DNA of 64,000 bases, from NCBI GenBank assembly GCA_021464415.1, contig CM038471.1, positions 33,639,234 to 33,703,233 on the forward strand. The letters run 5' to 3'. Source of the stretch: Lonicera japonica (lineage: Eukaryota > Streptophyta > Magnoliopsida > Dipsacales > Caprifoliaceae). Shown piece after piece: positions 22,729-35,000 of the stretch; within the stretch, counting starts at the first letter, position 1, and each line of letters begins with the position of its first letter. A model generated the notes under the pieces. That model did no database searches, was not told the origin of the DNA, and saw only the letters and a program-made list of their open reading frames with translations. A program made the position numbers and the translations under genes.

Positions 22729-25700
22729 ATGGATCCTGCGCAACCAGACCGACTAGAGGGTGACTAGGAGGAGGTCACCTTTACCGATGCTCAGGGAGTT
22801 CTTCGCTACAACCCTCATCACGACGACTGGGCTGACCTTGACTGGTATGGCGAGGATGGGGTGGATCGTGGTTGGGCTGTGATTTATCAGGATGTTACTC
22901 GAGCTGCTCCAGTCCCAGACGTTCCTTGGGTCTTGATGGAGCCTGTCTCGCATGAGATCCGTCGACGGTCTCTGGTACGTTTTCTCGAGATCCTTCCTTT
23001 CGTGTATTTATGTATGTTTTCTCTTTTAACTTTTTATCTTTGTCGTTTCCTGCATGTTAAAACATTTTTCATATTAGTACACATGCTTGCCTGATAATTT
23101 TATCCGATTTTTAGAGAACACATATTTTACTTTGATACCCTTAAATTTTTAGAAAATTACATAACTTACCCCTATAACCCTATATCTCTCATAATTACAC
23201 CAAAGTACCCTCAGGTTTGAAAAATTTACACAATTTACCCTTATAACCCTATATCTCTCATAATTACACCAAAGTACCCTTAGGTTTGAAAAATTACATA
23301 ATTTACCTTTATAACCCTATATCTCTCATAATTACACCAAAGTACACTCAGGTTTTGAAAATTACATAATTTACCCTTATAAGCTTATATCTCTCATAAT
23401 TAGACCAAAGTACATTCAGGTTTGAAAAATTACAATATTTTACCATTATAACCCTATATCTCTCATAATTACACCAAAGTACCCTCAGGTTTGAAAAATT
23501 TACATAATTTGACCCTTATAACCCTATATCTCTCATAATTACACCAAAGTACCCTCAGGTTTGAAAAAATTACATAATTTGACCCTTATAAATCCTATTT
23601 ACTTATATATGTATTTATCTGTTGTTGTTTACAGTGGGTTGGCCGAAATTGGGGTTCTCCCAGCACTATTTCTTCCGAGTAGCGACAGGCACCGGCCCCT
23701 GTTCAGGAGTTGCTTTTCGCGACTCCTTTTGGTTCTTTTCTTGATGCCCTGTCGGAGCAGGTGTCTAGGGCAGTAGTTCTGGTGTCGTCCCTTACGACTC
23801 ATTGGTGGGACACCACTCATACGTTCCATTGGGGTTGGGGAGAGATGACGATGACCCTCTTAGATCTTTTCGCTTTGACTGGGATACCTTCGGGGGGTCT
23901 CTATCCAGATTGATGTTCCTCTACGTCTTTCCTTTGAGGGCATAGTCAGTGCTTTAGGGTGGTTTTCAGAGCTACAGAGTTTTGGTGATACAATCCCCCG
24001 GGCTGTTTTGATCACCCGCTGAGCGACGGAGAAAGCTAGGTTGGTCGCTATAAGAGGGCAGCTGACTAGGCAGGAGGCGCGCCAGTATGCTCGTGTCTTC
24101 TACTACTGACGCTCCATGATTTGTTCGAGGCTCGTGGGGGGGGACACGGCCCATCTCTGGTGACTACCTTACATCCGAGATTTTAGCCTCATGTTCGACT
24201 CTGACTGGGCGGCTTCATTTTGGTTGTTCTCTACGATGCCATGGATCAGGTCTCTCGTCATTTGGCCCTAAACCTCAAGGGCTTTTCTTCATTATGGGAG
24301 GTATATACTTCCGACCCTTATCCTTACTTTGCATTTACAATTATCTGTCTATTGTTTGCTAATATTCTCTATGTCCTCCTTCTTTTCCAGAATTGGTTTG
24401 TGGCTTACACCCGCTGGGGTCTCGCCCAGGTAGATCTCCTCATTAAGAACGAGGATTAGTTTTCACTTCTCCACCGGTTTATAGCGAGAAACTACAAGGC
24501 TTCTTATGTATACCGGACCCGAGAGATCGGAAAAACTGCTGTCCACAACCTGTTAGAGGAGCATGTAAGTATCCAGTTTGATATAGTTTATTTATTTAAT
24601 TTTAAAATAAACGAATTAAATGACTGAATGTAATTTATTCTTCTCTTTTCAGATTGACTGGGCCCCATGGGGTGATTTAGGTATCCACTTTGGTTATGCG
24701 CGGGCTCTGACTGCCTCGAGGACCAGATAATTGATCCGAGATGAGTATGGCATCGAATTTTATCTTCGTGAGCGGGTCGTTCGTTAACACACACTGGCCT
24801 AGTGGCCTCGGGTTCCGTTATTTCCATCGACTTTGATAGGGCGGACCTACAAGATTAACCTAGTGATAGTGTAGGCTTTGGTGGACGGTCTTGACTTCCA
24901 CACTTTTGTTGATGAGGGTGATTATGCCCTCTTTGCAGCCCGATATCTGATGAGAGAGCGGAAGGGGACTCGGGGTCGGGTTTTCTACGAGCGATACCGA
25001 GCGTTGGGTGGTTATTTCAACTATATACGAGGGTAGTCTCATCTGGCTATGACGGTCCCAGGACATTTACCGCTTGTCCCCAACCAGAGGGTGATGTGGG
25101 TGATAGACCTGAGGGGGGTGAGGGAGGTGGGACAACAGTTGTTCCTGAGCAGCCACCTTGGATGACGCTTATAGAGGAGCCATGTGCCGAGGTCGAGGGT
25201 TTCCAGTTTCCTATGGGTCCTTCAGTATCTCTAGGGGTTATATTTGATGATGCTGAGGCTGCTGAGAGAGGGGGATTGATTTTTTTGAGAGATCCTAGGA
25301 GCCTGAGGATTTTGGAGCCGATTATGAGCAATTCGGGCGAACCCCTCCTGCTGTGGCGACCACACCTTCTAGTGGGGTCTTGCCTTTAAGAGAGACTGCT
25401 GTCGCATATCCCCCAAGTGTTCGGACATATGCCACTCTAATTCTGCTTCCACTGACTGTTATGGGTCCCCCAACCCGATTTCCAGGAGTTGGCGTCTCCT
25501 CCTCCAGGCCTCCCCTGTTCCCGATTCGCGAGGAGGGTAGGTTTACTTCTGCCACTACCCTTGCAGGCCTGTTTATTCCTGCGGTTGACATACTGCCACT
25601 TCCCCAGGACATCTCTTATGTTGGCGCTGGTCTACATCGATATTCAGTACCGGAGTACCCTCTACCCGAGGACACCTTCAGTTACTTAGATGGTCGTGCA

Positions 25701-26131
25701 GGTGACAAGGTATAAACTTTATTTTCTCCTCCATATTTATTTATTTTGACTTTGCTAATTCTCTTCTCTTATGTCTTTTACAGCGAGTGAGCGAGCGCAC
25801 GGCGGATCTGCGAGCCTTACATGCCCAGTATCTCTACAACTGGAACTTTCTCCAGTTCGTAGGGCGAGATCCCACGGTGTATATGCATGACTACCAGAGG
25901 GCAATCGAGGTTTCTTTGCGGACGGATGACCCTTTGACTTCTTCTTGCACTCGGACAAAGTCTCGGAGGAGTAGCAATAGGACATCCAGGCGTTCTTGGT
26001 CTTCAATGATCCGCCCCACGGTTCCTATTCAGACGATAGGGGCTTCTCAGGTTGCTCCGGTAGTCGACCTCACTCCTAAGAAGAGCTCTGGTAACAGTGG
26101 GAGCATGTCAAAACGCGCTCGAGTAGATTAG
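22729..26131 (+). pseudogene. Element 3 antisense PMD gene, decayed
   Basis: All five exons of the element 2 gene are recognisable at 22729-22974, 23635-24300, 24391-24564, 24653-25709 and 25784-26131, each intron with GT...AG ends. Exon 1 has a stop at codon 13, exon 2 has frameshifts after GIPSGG, and exon 3 has a stop after KNED. The C-terminal KRARVD is kept. Introns 2-4 are 74-90 bp, as in element 2. Intron 1 carries a six-copy minisatellite. It encodes on the strand opposite gag-pol, tail to tail with pol. Confidence 0.8.
23200..23590 (+). repeat. Minisatellite in intron 1 of the element 3 PMD pseudogene
   Basis: Six tandem copies of a ~66-bp unit that includes TCTCTCATAATTACACCAAA followed by GTACCCTCAGGTTT. 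Element 2 has about ten copies of a closely related unit at the same intron position. Confidence 0.9.
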
Positions 26132-26469
26132 TTTCTTTTCTTGCACTTTATTGGTATATTGGACAAAATGTAGTTTCTTGACAAGAAAGTTAATAGTTTT
26201 TTTTAGTTTTGAAAACTGTTTTTGTTGGATTATATATCTCTTATGATGACATATATATATATTCTTATGTGTTGTGGCAAATGATATTAATATATTATAT
26301 ATATACATATAAAGCCAGTAGGGTTTTAGAAATCTTACCACGTGGTACGGCGGTTCTTTTAGGGCTCCTGCAAAATAACTAGGTAGGCACAATGCATACA
26401 AAAGTAGTTCCTTTCGCGAAAATGATTTTATGTGCCTCAAAAGAGAGTAAAAATGGACAAAAAATGGTT

Positions 26470-26550
26470 TGTCGCGCGACAATCCTCCCTGGATCAAGGT
26501 TTGTCGCTCTACAAACAGGTACAGGGACCACTTTTTTTGCTATAAATACA
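26470..26550 (+). promoter_or_regulatory. Remnant promoter of the element 3 DUF7745-like pseudogene
   Basis: One perfect palindrome (26470-26481) and one mutated copy TGTCGCTCTACA (26502-26513), followed by GCTATAAATACACCC near 26540. This matches the better-preserved promoter at 36023-36132. Confidence 0.6.
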
Positions 26551-26586
26551 CCCATCTTCCTTCCTTCATCCCTACACCTATCCCCA

Positions 26587-27843
26587 ATGTCTTCTTACCG
26601 CACAAATTCTGATTTTTCTTTTATCGAAGCCCGGGATGCCTTGGTATCTTCTAATAATGATTTGAATTTTGGTGTGTTTATCCCTTTAGCGGCATGGGGT
26701 TATCATCTTGTAGATTTCTCTTTCCTGTTAGGTGCTTTGTATTTCTAAAATTCCGTAGACCATCTATTTCGCTTTGGATTAGATGAGCTTTGCCCGACTT
26801 ATGAAGAGTTTTTCTGGCTACTGCGCTCTGACACCCGTCTCCTAATGGCTGTTCCTATAGAGGAACTCGGTCCCCAAAATATGTTGATTGCTTTGTTATC
26901 CATTCCCCAAGCGGCCTGTGATGGTTTTATTATCGATGGACTTCTTGATCTTCACAAAATGGTGAGATTCTTTCATTGTTATGAGGATAGAGCCTCCTCT
27001 AGCGTGGGGCGTACGGCGGCGGCCCTGATCTACCTGGTTTCTGATATGCTACTGGTGACAGGCTCTTCCCGAGTTATTCTGATTATCCTGAGTTTGATAT
27101 ATCAAAACAAAAATGGAGAGTCCATAGTGCCTATTGTTCTTGCAGAGACTTTAAATGTCCTGGATGATCTCAAGAGGGAGTCCTCGACTTTTTTTAAGAG
27201 GAGTCTGCGTTTGTTGTACATGAGGTTGCTGGAGAATTTCTGATCGGTGGAGTTCAATGGGGTTCGGCTAGACAATCCGACACACTTCTTTCACCATCCC
27301 CTTTTTAGTGCTTTGACCGTGTCTTCCTCTGATTAGACGATGTGGTTCTTGGAGAATTTTTACGCCATTCAGTGAAACATTCCTTGGTGGAAGCTAAGGG
27401 TGATGGTGTTGGGTACAGGTGGTCAGAACTATGTCCGGCTCCGTGGACTCTGGTTTACCTCTTTCTATCTCCCAGGATGTCTTCTTCAGCAATTCAACGT
27501 ACCTCAGAACATTCTCCTAGGTCTGAACAACTTCTCTTTTGAGCTCAAGTTTGTAACTCCGCATGTTTTTTTATCAGTGGAGAGAATGTGGCGTGCCCGA
27601 ATAACTTGACAGTTTAATTATACTCGTTTCAGCATTACCCATCATCTTCGGGTAAACATTATCCGTTCTTGTTGGCAGTCTTTGGAAAAAGAGCTGGTTG
27701 ATGACCCTTTTCAAATGGAGTGGTTTCAGTTCATGAATTCTGAGCCTACTGAAGAGAACATTATTTTAGCATACCAGATCTTGGATGAGGCTCGAATTGA
27801 CTTGGCTACTGAGGACTCTGCTTGGTTGGCCCTTAGGGTTTAG
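26587..27843 (+). pseudogene. Element 3 antisense DUF7745-like gene, decayed by stops only
   Basis: Spans 1257 bp, exactly the length of the intact gene at 36169-37425, with no net indel. Several in-frame stops have arisen by base changes, for example after LGALYF, in SSD*TMW and in RARIT*QF. Landmarks such as HLFRFGLDELCPTYEEF remain. It starts at the equivalent ATG (MSSYRTNSDFS). Confidence 0.8.
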
Positions 27844-28058
27844 ATTTCTCTGTATTTAACAGTCTTCGGTGTTCTGAACCACCATAAAATAATGTATGAG
27901 AATTGCTTGACCTTTGAATGAATTTTTTTTCTTTTATAATGATTAAACGGGGCCTGGAGTCACTTCTCAGATTACCTACGTTCCCCGTTTTGATTTTAAA
28001 AAACACAAGTTGAGTTGGGGGCTCAGGTTTACGTAGTTCTTATCTAGACATGATACAT

Positions 28059-28524
28059 TTATTGGTAATACTTCTTCAAGTGATCTATGTTGACTGGTGA
28101 ATGTAGTAACTGTCCGTCTAAGTCCGTGAGTATAGCGGCACCTCCTATCAATTTCTTTGACGATGTATGGCCCAGTCCACTTTTGTCCAAACTTTCCCCT
28201 TGTATCTCTTGCTGGTTCTCAGATCTCTTTCAACACGATGTCGTTCTTACTGATACCCCGAGTCTTTACTTTCTGGTTGAAGACTCGAGCGATTCTCTTC
28301 TAATACCCTTAATGGTGATATGCGACTTTAATCTCTTTTCATTTAGTAGTGCCAGCACGTTGTAACGTGCCTGGACCTACTCTAACTCATTGATCTGGTT
28401 TGCCAGCATTACTCTGAGGGAGGGGACTTCTAATTTAACAGGGAGGACGGCTTCTATCCCGTATGTAAGGAAAAACGGGGTTACCCCAGTAGAAACTCTC
28501 TGGTTGATGCGGTACCCCCACAGC
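28059..28524 (-). pseudogene. Element 3 pol 3' end (integrase C-terminal region)
   Basis: Collinear with 37650-38120 of element 2 and shares the terminal residues KKYYQ before the stop. Broken by stops and base changes. It is cut at 28524 by the insertion of element 2 and resumes at 46942. Confidence 0.8.
28520..28524. repeat. Target site duplication of element 2, left copy
   Basis: ACAGC immediately before the LTR end TGTGAGAATCC. The right copy is at 46942-46946. Confidence 0.93.
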
Positions 28525-30178
28525 TGTGAGAATCCGCAAATGCGACCTCCCGGGTCTCGTCCCCGTTGGTGGTGGGGGTCCTGGGACGTCGGAACTGATT
28601 CCGTCGTTCCAGTTGCTGGAGCGTTTTCATTTGATTCATATCAAGTGTCCCTACGTTCTATTTCTAGATGCAAGGGGGTTCATTCAGAGTCGCCAGTACG
28701 TTTTACGAGAAAACGGACAAAAAAAGGTCGTGTAAGAGGAAAGGCTATAGACAAGCCTTTCTTTACACGTTTGTCTGCGAAACCGGGATTCTTATAGGGT
28801 TCGGAAACTATATTACGGTTTGGGAAGGTGTTAAGCACCCATTCCGCCCTTTCGGTCTCTAGTGGTCTTATATGTTTATTCTATGTTGAAAAACTTGGAT
28901 GCTTTTACCGACAGTCTACTACTTTCTAAATGAAAAAAAACCCTAATTTGGGGAAAACGGGGAAAGGGATGAAAACCTTTGTGTTCCGAGATCCGACGTT
29001 TTTGTATTTAAAAGATGTAAATGACAAATGACAAAAACCTTTTATTTTTGAAAGAGTGTTCCGTATTATTTCCTCAGATAATGACGGTTTTCTCGAGTTG
29101 TGATTATTCTGAAAAAGGTTCGGATCTTTATGTCGGGACTAATTCAATATGGAATTTGAACTCTTTGAGGAGAGTTTATCAGACACGTCGCAGTCTATGA
29201 AAAAGACAGGATATGTGGATTTTAATTCCTAGATAAGTCTTTATCGGTCCGGGGTTTTGAAAACACGGTTTATCCGGACGATAATGTACTTACTCTTCTA
29301 GTTTTAAAAGTAGTTTTATCAGGGCCTTTTGTTTTGAAAACGGTAGACTATTGGGAACTTGACAATAAGTTTATTCAAATAAAACGTGGACAGAATAACA
29401 GAAGTAAAACAAGTACACAGATATCTAATTTTAAATACTAGAAGGGACTTTCTTTACCTTCCCGACGAGAATAATAATAAGAAAGAAAATATAATACGGC
29501 AGAGGGATCTCTGGCGATAGTAATCTTCTCTTTCTTCAGATATTTCCGAGAAATCGATTCCAGAAACGGAACACGTCGAGTGTTAAAAATAGATTCGAGA
29601 ATTCTTCAGAAATAAGATAATAGTAAAGAAATGCTTGACAAAAATCAGATCTAAAGCCCCAAATTCTCGGATTCTAATTGCCTCCTAGAACCCTTGGGGG
29701 TGTTGGCCTATTTATACTGCTCGGGAGAGATTGTCGCGCGACATTTCCTTAAAAAAGGAGAATGTCGCGCGACATATCTGTTTGTCGCGCGACAATCGGC
29801 TGAAGTGATGGGTCCTGACACTGTGATGTGTCAGAAAGTGGTTGGTCGGGTGCAGAGAGGGATTGTCGCGCGACATAGTGGGTTTGTCGCGCGACAAGCG
29901 GCTGAAGTGATGGGTCCTGACACTGTGATGTGTCAGAAAGTGGTTGGTCGGGTGCAGAGGGGTTCGTCGCGCGACAAGACATGATTGTCGCGCGACATAT
30001 CAGGGATTGTCGCGCGACAATGTGATATGTCGTGCGACAATCTCTCTAAAAAATATGTTTGTTGGCCAACAAACCCACCTAGTGTAGTACCGGGTCCTCG
30101 GGTGGGTCCTGGACCCAAAATAGTAGTTCTCGGAGGTCGTTAGGGTTCTTGCGGGGGTCACGGATCGGGGTGTCTACA
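28525..30178 (-). mobile_element. Element 2 3' LTR
   Basis: 1654 bp. The minus strand starts TGTAGACACCCCGATCCGTG and ends GGATTCTCACA. It is near-identical to 45290-46941. Differences seen are C3/C2 near 28549, G/A at about 28698 and G4/G3 near 28943. The purine-rich AGAGGGTC just outside its start could be the plus-strand priming tract, but it is short. Confidence 0.95.
29709..30074 (-). promoter_or_regulatory. Element 2 LTR promoter: TATA box, nine-palindrome array and an 18-bp palindrome
   Basis: TATAAATA on the minus strand at 29716-29709. Perfect TGTCGCGCGACA sites start at 29732, 29763, 29783, 29864, 29885, 29986 and 30008, with one-base variants at 29965 and 30028. A ~120-bp segment is duplicated inside the array, with GTCCTGACACTGTGATGTG occurring twice. 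Farther upstream GTTTGTTGGCCAACAAAC (30057-30074) is a perfect 18-bp palindrome. The 5' LTR has the same layout, with its TATA box at 46472-46479. The nearest site is 15 bp from the TATA box. Confidence 0.75.
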
Positions 30179-30259
30179 GACCCTCTCGACTCAAGCTCCT
30201 TGCTTGCAAGGAATTGAGGCGACTGGAAGAGACCATGATCCATGGCTCCCGCATGAACT

Positions 30260-31010
30260 CTATCGGAGTGTTTATGCAAAAAGTGCTTGTGAGTGCCTCC
30301 GGAGAGTGCTTCGTGTTTGGTTTTGCCTCCGGAGAGGGCTTTTGTTACCTCGTTGCCTCTTTCGAGGGCTTTGACTTGCTCCACTTGCCTCAGATGGGAG
30401 GACTACCATTGATCTTTTTTGCGCCTCAGGTGGGAGGACTACCATTGCGCCTCAGATGGGAGGACTACCGTTTGTGCCTCTCTGGGAGGGCTTCGCCTCA
30501 GGTGGGAGGACTACCGTTTGTGCCTCTCTGGGAGGGCTTCGCCTCAGGTGGGAGGACTACCGTTGTGCCTCTCTGGGAGGGCTTCGCCTCAGGTGGGAGG
30601 ACTACCGTTGTGCCTCTCTGGGAGGGCTTCGCCTCAGGTGGGAGGACTACCGTTGTGCCTCTCTGGGAGGGCTTCGCCTCAGGTGGGAGGACTACCGTTG
30701 TGCCTCTCTGGGAGGGCTTCGCCTCAGGTGGGAGGACTACCGTTGTGCCTCTCTGGGAGGGCTTCGCCTCAGGTGGGAGGACTACCGTTGTGCCTCTCTG
30801 GGAGGGCTTCTAGATCTGAAAGAAGAAGGAAAAAAAAAAATGCCTCTGGGAGGGCTTTCATGAGTAACTCTTGCCTCTGGAGAGGGCTTGTGATTTTGTG
30901 TATTGCCTCCGGAGAGGGCTTGTGTTTGTGAATTTGCCTCTGGAGAGGGCTTGTGTTTGTGCATTGCCTCCGGAGAGGGCTTGTGTTGGTGAATTGCCTC
31001 TCTTAGACTG
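30260..31010 (+). repeat. Tandem repeats: 45-bp array plus 30-bp array
   Basis: From about 30440 to 30809 a 45-bp unit (GCCTCAGGTGGGAGGACTACC plus GTTGTGCCTCTCTGGGAGG) repeats about eight times, the last six almost identical. From 30860 a ~30-bp unit (TGCCTCCGGAGAGGGCTTGT) repeats about four times. Because 45 is a multiple of three, all three plus frames stay open, giving artificial frames of 135-199 codons. Element 3 has only degenerate copies. Confidence 0.9.
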
Positions 31011-31813
31011 CTAGAGTGAGAGAGAGAGTAGATTTTTGCGAAGGTAAAAAGAGCTTCTCAGGGTCTATTCCGGATGTCCGTTTCCCCGTATCTTTCTGAA
31101 CTTTACTCTCATGTTTTCCTCGGGTGAAGATGTTTCACTCAGAAGGCAGTTTTCGGATTTCTTCGCTCTCCGTAGAGTGATGGTCCGAGGTTTTCCAAAT
31201 CATCTCTTCTGTATCGTGCTGAAAAGAAAATTTGTTTGAAAGTTCAATCTCTGATCTTTATTCTTTTCTTAGTTTTCTCTTTTGGTGGGCCCACATCGTT
31301 TTCTGTTTTTTCGATGCCCTTATTTCTCCCTCTTTTGGGAAAGACTTTTCCTGGCCCTCTCTGTTTTTGACCAGGAGTCTTTTTGTCCCTTTGTTGTGAT
31401 CAGGAGCCTTACTCACCCAAAACGAAGCCCTGAGCCGGTTTTGGCCTAGCTGTCACTTTTGGTGTGGCTCTCCCTGTCACTCTGCATTTCTGTTTCTCTC
31501 GCTCGCTCTGGGCGCTCATACGGGTTCTTTCTCTTTTCTACTTTTTCAATTTTTTTCCATTCCCGTTTTATCGTGGCATTCTGCCTTTTCTCATTATTTG
31601 ATGGTCTCGGTCCTTCTGTGAGATCAGAGACTACTTTTAATCGCGGCATTCTGTTTTCGCATTTTTTCGGAGAGATGATTTGGAAGTTTTCTCTTTGAAC
31701 TTTTTATCATGGGTGTGCGGTTTTTAGCAATTTTCCGAAAACTGCTTCTCCGAAGTGCCTCTGCAGAAGATAAAATGAGACAGAGGTCAAAAAATCAGGG
31801 AAGAGGGGGGATT

Positions 31814-31896
31814 GTCGCGCGACACTTCGGTGCCTGGCTCTTTGTCGCGCGACAATGTGGCCATTTGTCGCGCGACAAACTGACCCACTATATAAA
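31814..31896 (+). promoter_or_regulatory. Promoter of the antisense PMD gene in element 2
   Basis: Three perfect TGTCGCGCGACA palindromes at 31814-31825, 31844-31855 and 31866-31877, then TATATAAA at 31889-31896, 11 bp after the last palindrome. The start codon is at 32044. The intervening leader is CT-rich (about 31918-31980), as in many plant 5' UTRs. Confidence 0.7.
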
Positions 31897-32043
31897 CCCT
31901 TTGCTGAGCTCATTCCACCTCATTCTCTCCTTTCTCTTTCTCTCTCTAGCTCTCTTTTTCTCTCTTCTCTTCTCTCCCAAGCGCGGAAGCTCTGCCGTGT
32001 TTTTGACTTTTCCGACCTTTTCACATATATTCTACCTATATTG

Positions 32044-35000
32044 ATGGACCCTACTCATCTCGACCGATTGGAGGGTGACCAGGAGGAGGTCACCTTTACT
32101 GACGCTCAGGGCGTTCTTCGCTGCAGCCCTCATCACGACGACTGGGCGGATTTGGACTGGTATGATGAGGATGGGATAGACCGCGGTCGGGCGGTGGTCT
32201 ATCGGGATGCTATCCGAGCTGCTCCGGTCCCGGACGTCCCGTGGCTTTTGATGGAGCCCGTTTCTCACGAGATTCGTCGTCGATCTCTGGTATGTCTTCT
32301 TTCGTGCATTTATCTGTTCTGCTTCTTGTCATTTCCTGTATTCGTTTTAGATAGTGTTAGTATGCATGTCTGACTAGGAATAACGCCCGATTTTTAGCGA
32401 ACACATACTTTTACCTGTGATACCTCTTAGTTTAGAAAAATACATAATGTACCCCCATAACTCTATAACTCTCATAATTACACCAAAGTACCCTCAGGTT
32501 TTGGAAAATTACATAATTTACCCTTATAACCCCTATAACTCTCATAATTACACCAAAGTACCCTCAGGTTTTGGAAATTACATAATTTACCCTTATAACC
32601 CCTATAACTCTCATAATTACACCAAAGTACCCTCAGGTTTTTGGAAAATTACATAATTTACACCTATAGCCCTATAACTCTCATAATTACACCAAAGTAC
32701 CCTCAGGTTTTGGAAATTACATAATTTACCCTTATAACCCCATAACTCTCATAATTACACCAAAGTACCCTCAGGTTTTGGAAATTACATAATTTACCCT
32801 TATAACCCCATAACTCTCATAATTACACCAAAGTACCCTCAGGTTTTGGAAATTTACCCTCATAACCCCATAACTCTCATAATTACACCAAAGTACCCTC
32901 AGGTTTTGGAAATTACATAATTTACCCTTATAACCCCATTACACCAAAGTACCCTCAGGTTTTGGAAAATTACATAATTTACACCTATAGCCCTATAACT
33001 CTCATAATTACACCAAAGTACCCTCAGGTTTTAGAAATTACATAATTTACACCTATAGCCCTATAACTCTCATAATTACACCAAAGTACCCTCATAACCC
33101 CATATTCGTTCCTTTGTCTGCAGTGGGTTGGCCGCGGTTGGGGTTCCCCCAACACTATATCTTCGGAGTGGCGACGGGCACCGGCCCCTATCCAGGAGTT
33201 GATTCTTGCGACTCCTTTTGGCTCCCTCTTCGACGCCCTCCCGGAGCGGGTTTCTAGGGCGACAGTTTTGGTGTCGGCATTGGCTTGCCACTGGTGGGAT
33301 ACTACTCATACTTTTCACTGGAGCTGGGGTGAGATGACGATGACACCCCTTGATCTTTTTGCTCTGACCGGGATTCCTTCAGGGGGGGTCCCTATTCAGA
33401 TCGACGTTCCCCTGCGTCTGACAGCCGAGGGCATTGTTAGTTCATTAGGATGGTTCCCGGAGCGGCGGAGTTCTGGTGACACGATTCCTCGGGGCGTCTT
33501 GGTTACGCGTTTAGCCACAGAGAGGGCTCGGCTAGTCGCTTCAGGGGTTCCTATGACCCGTCAGGAGGCGCGTCAGTATGCCCGCGTCCTCCTTCTACTG
33601 ACACTTCATGATCTATTCGAGGCTCGTGGTGGGGACACGGCTCATCTTTGGTGGTTGCCCTATCTTCGGGACTTTAGCCTCCTGTTTGACTACGACTGGG
33701 GAGGCTTCATTCTTGCAGTCCTTTACGATGCCATGGACCAGGTCTCTCGTCATTTAGTCCTGAACCTCAAGGGCTTTTCTTTGCTGTGGGAGGTACATTT
33801 TTTAGTCTTTCTGTCTTTGCTTCAGTTCTTTGCTCATTACTTGTTGATCATTGCTGATTTCTTCTATCTTTCCTTTTCAGAGCTGGTTTGTAGCTTATAC
33901 CCGTCTGGGTCGCGCCCAGGTGGATCTCCTCGTTGAGAACGAGGACCAGTTCCCTTTTCTCCGTCGATTCATCGCGGGGAACTATAGGGCTCCCTATGTA
34001 TACCGGACTCGGGAGACCGGAGCTGCTGCTGTTCATGATCTGCGGGAGGAGCAGGTAAAATATCTTTAGTTTTCTTGCTTTTCAATAGTCAGATAGAGTA
34101 GAATATATAAAATACTGAAATAAAATCTTATTCTCTTTTCAGATTGAGTGGGCCCCTTGGGGTGATCTGGGTCATCATTATGGGTATGGCCGTGCTCTGA
34201 CCGCCTCGAGGACCAGGCGGCTTATCCGGGATGAGTACGGCCTTCTCTTCTACTTGGGTGAGAGGGTCATTCGTCAGCACACGCCATCCCAGTGGCCTCG
34301 TGTTCCATTGTTCCCTCCTGTTCTGATGAGGCGGACGGGCGAGATCGACCCGGTGACGGTGCAGGCTTTGGTTGACGGACTCGGCTTCCAGACGTTCGTC
34401 GAGGAGGGAGACTATGCTATTTTTGCTGCCCGTTACCTGATGAGGGAGCCGAAGGGGACTCGGGGACGGGTCTTCTATGAGAGGTATCGGGCATTGGGGG
34501 GTGATCCTCATTACATACGGGGACAGACCCATTTAGCTAGGGTGGTTCCGGGTCATCTGCCACCTGTCCCCGATCAGAGGGACAACATTCCGGATTCTGA
34601 GGATGAGGATCCTGAGGGAGAGAGGGATGTTCCTGCTGCGGCTGAGGGCGGTGGTCGGCCAGAGGGCGAGGGAGGTGATGCGACAGCCGTTCCGGAGCCG
34701 TCACCTCAGGCGACACCTGCGGGGGAGCAGCGTGCTGAGGGCTTCGAGTTTCCCACCGGCCCTTCCGCGTCTCCGGGGGGTCTTTTTGCTGCTGCTGAGG
34801 CTGCTGAGGGGAGAGCGGGATTTTCTGAGAGGTCCTGGGAGCCCGCGGACCTTGGGGCAGATTTTGATCAGTTTGGGCGGACTCCTCCCGCGGCGGCGAC
34901 TACTCCTTCTAGTGGGGTACCTCCTTTGGGGGCGACGGCCATGGTGGATCCTCCGGGGGTCCGAACATATGCTACGTTGACCCCTCTACCGGCGACTGTC

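Noticed and set aside
29694..29984. 96-codon frame inside the LTR, repeated identically at 46457
   Set aside because: Identity only reflects the identical LTRs. It reads through the palindrome array, which avoids stops.
29732..30039. Regularly repeated palindromes resembling a CRISPR array
   Set aside because: The repeat is only 12 bp, spacers are irregular and partly duplicated, and the context is a plant LTR promoter.
30214..30931. Three overlapping plus-strand frames of 135-199 codons
   Set aside because: They result from a 45-bp tandem repeat with no stops in any forward frame. Repetitive 15-residue units, no domain, and not kept in element 3.
32417..32656. 79-codon frame in PMD intron 1
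   Set aside because: It is a reading of the minisatellite unit and contains the same repeated residues.
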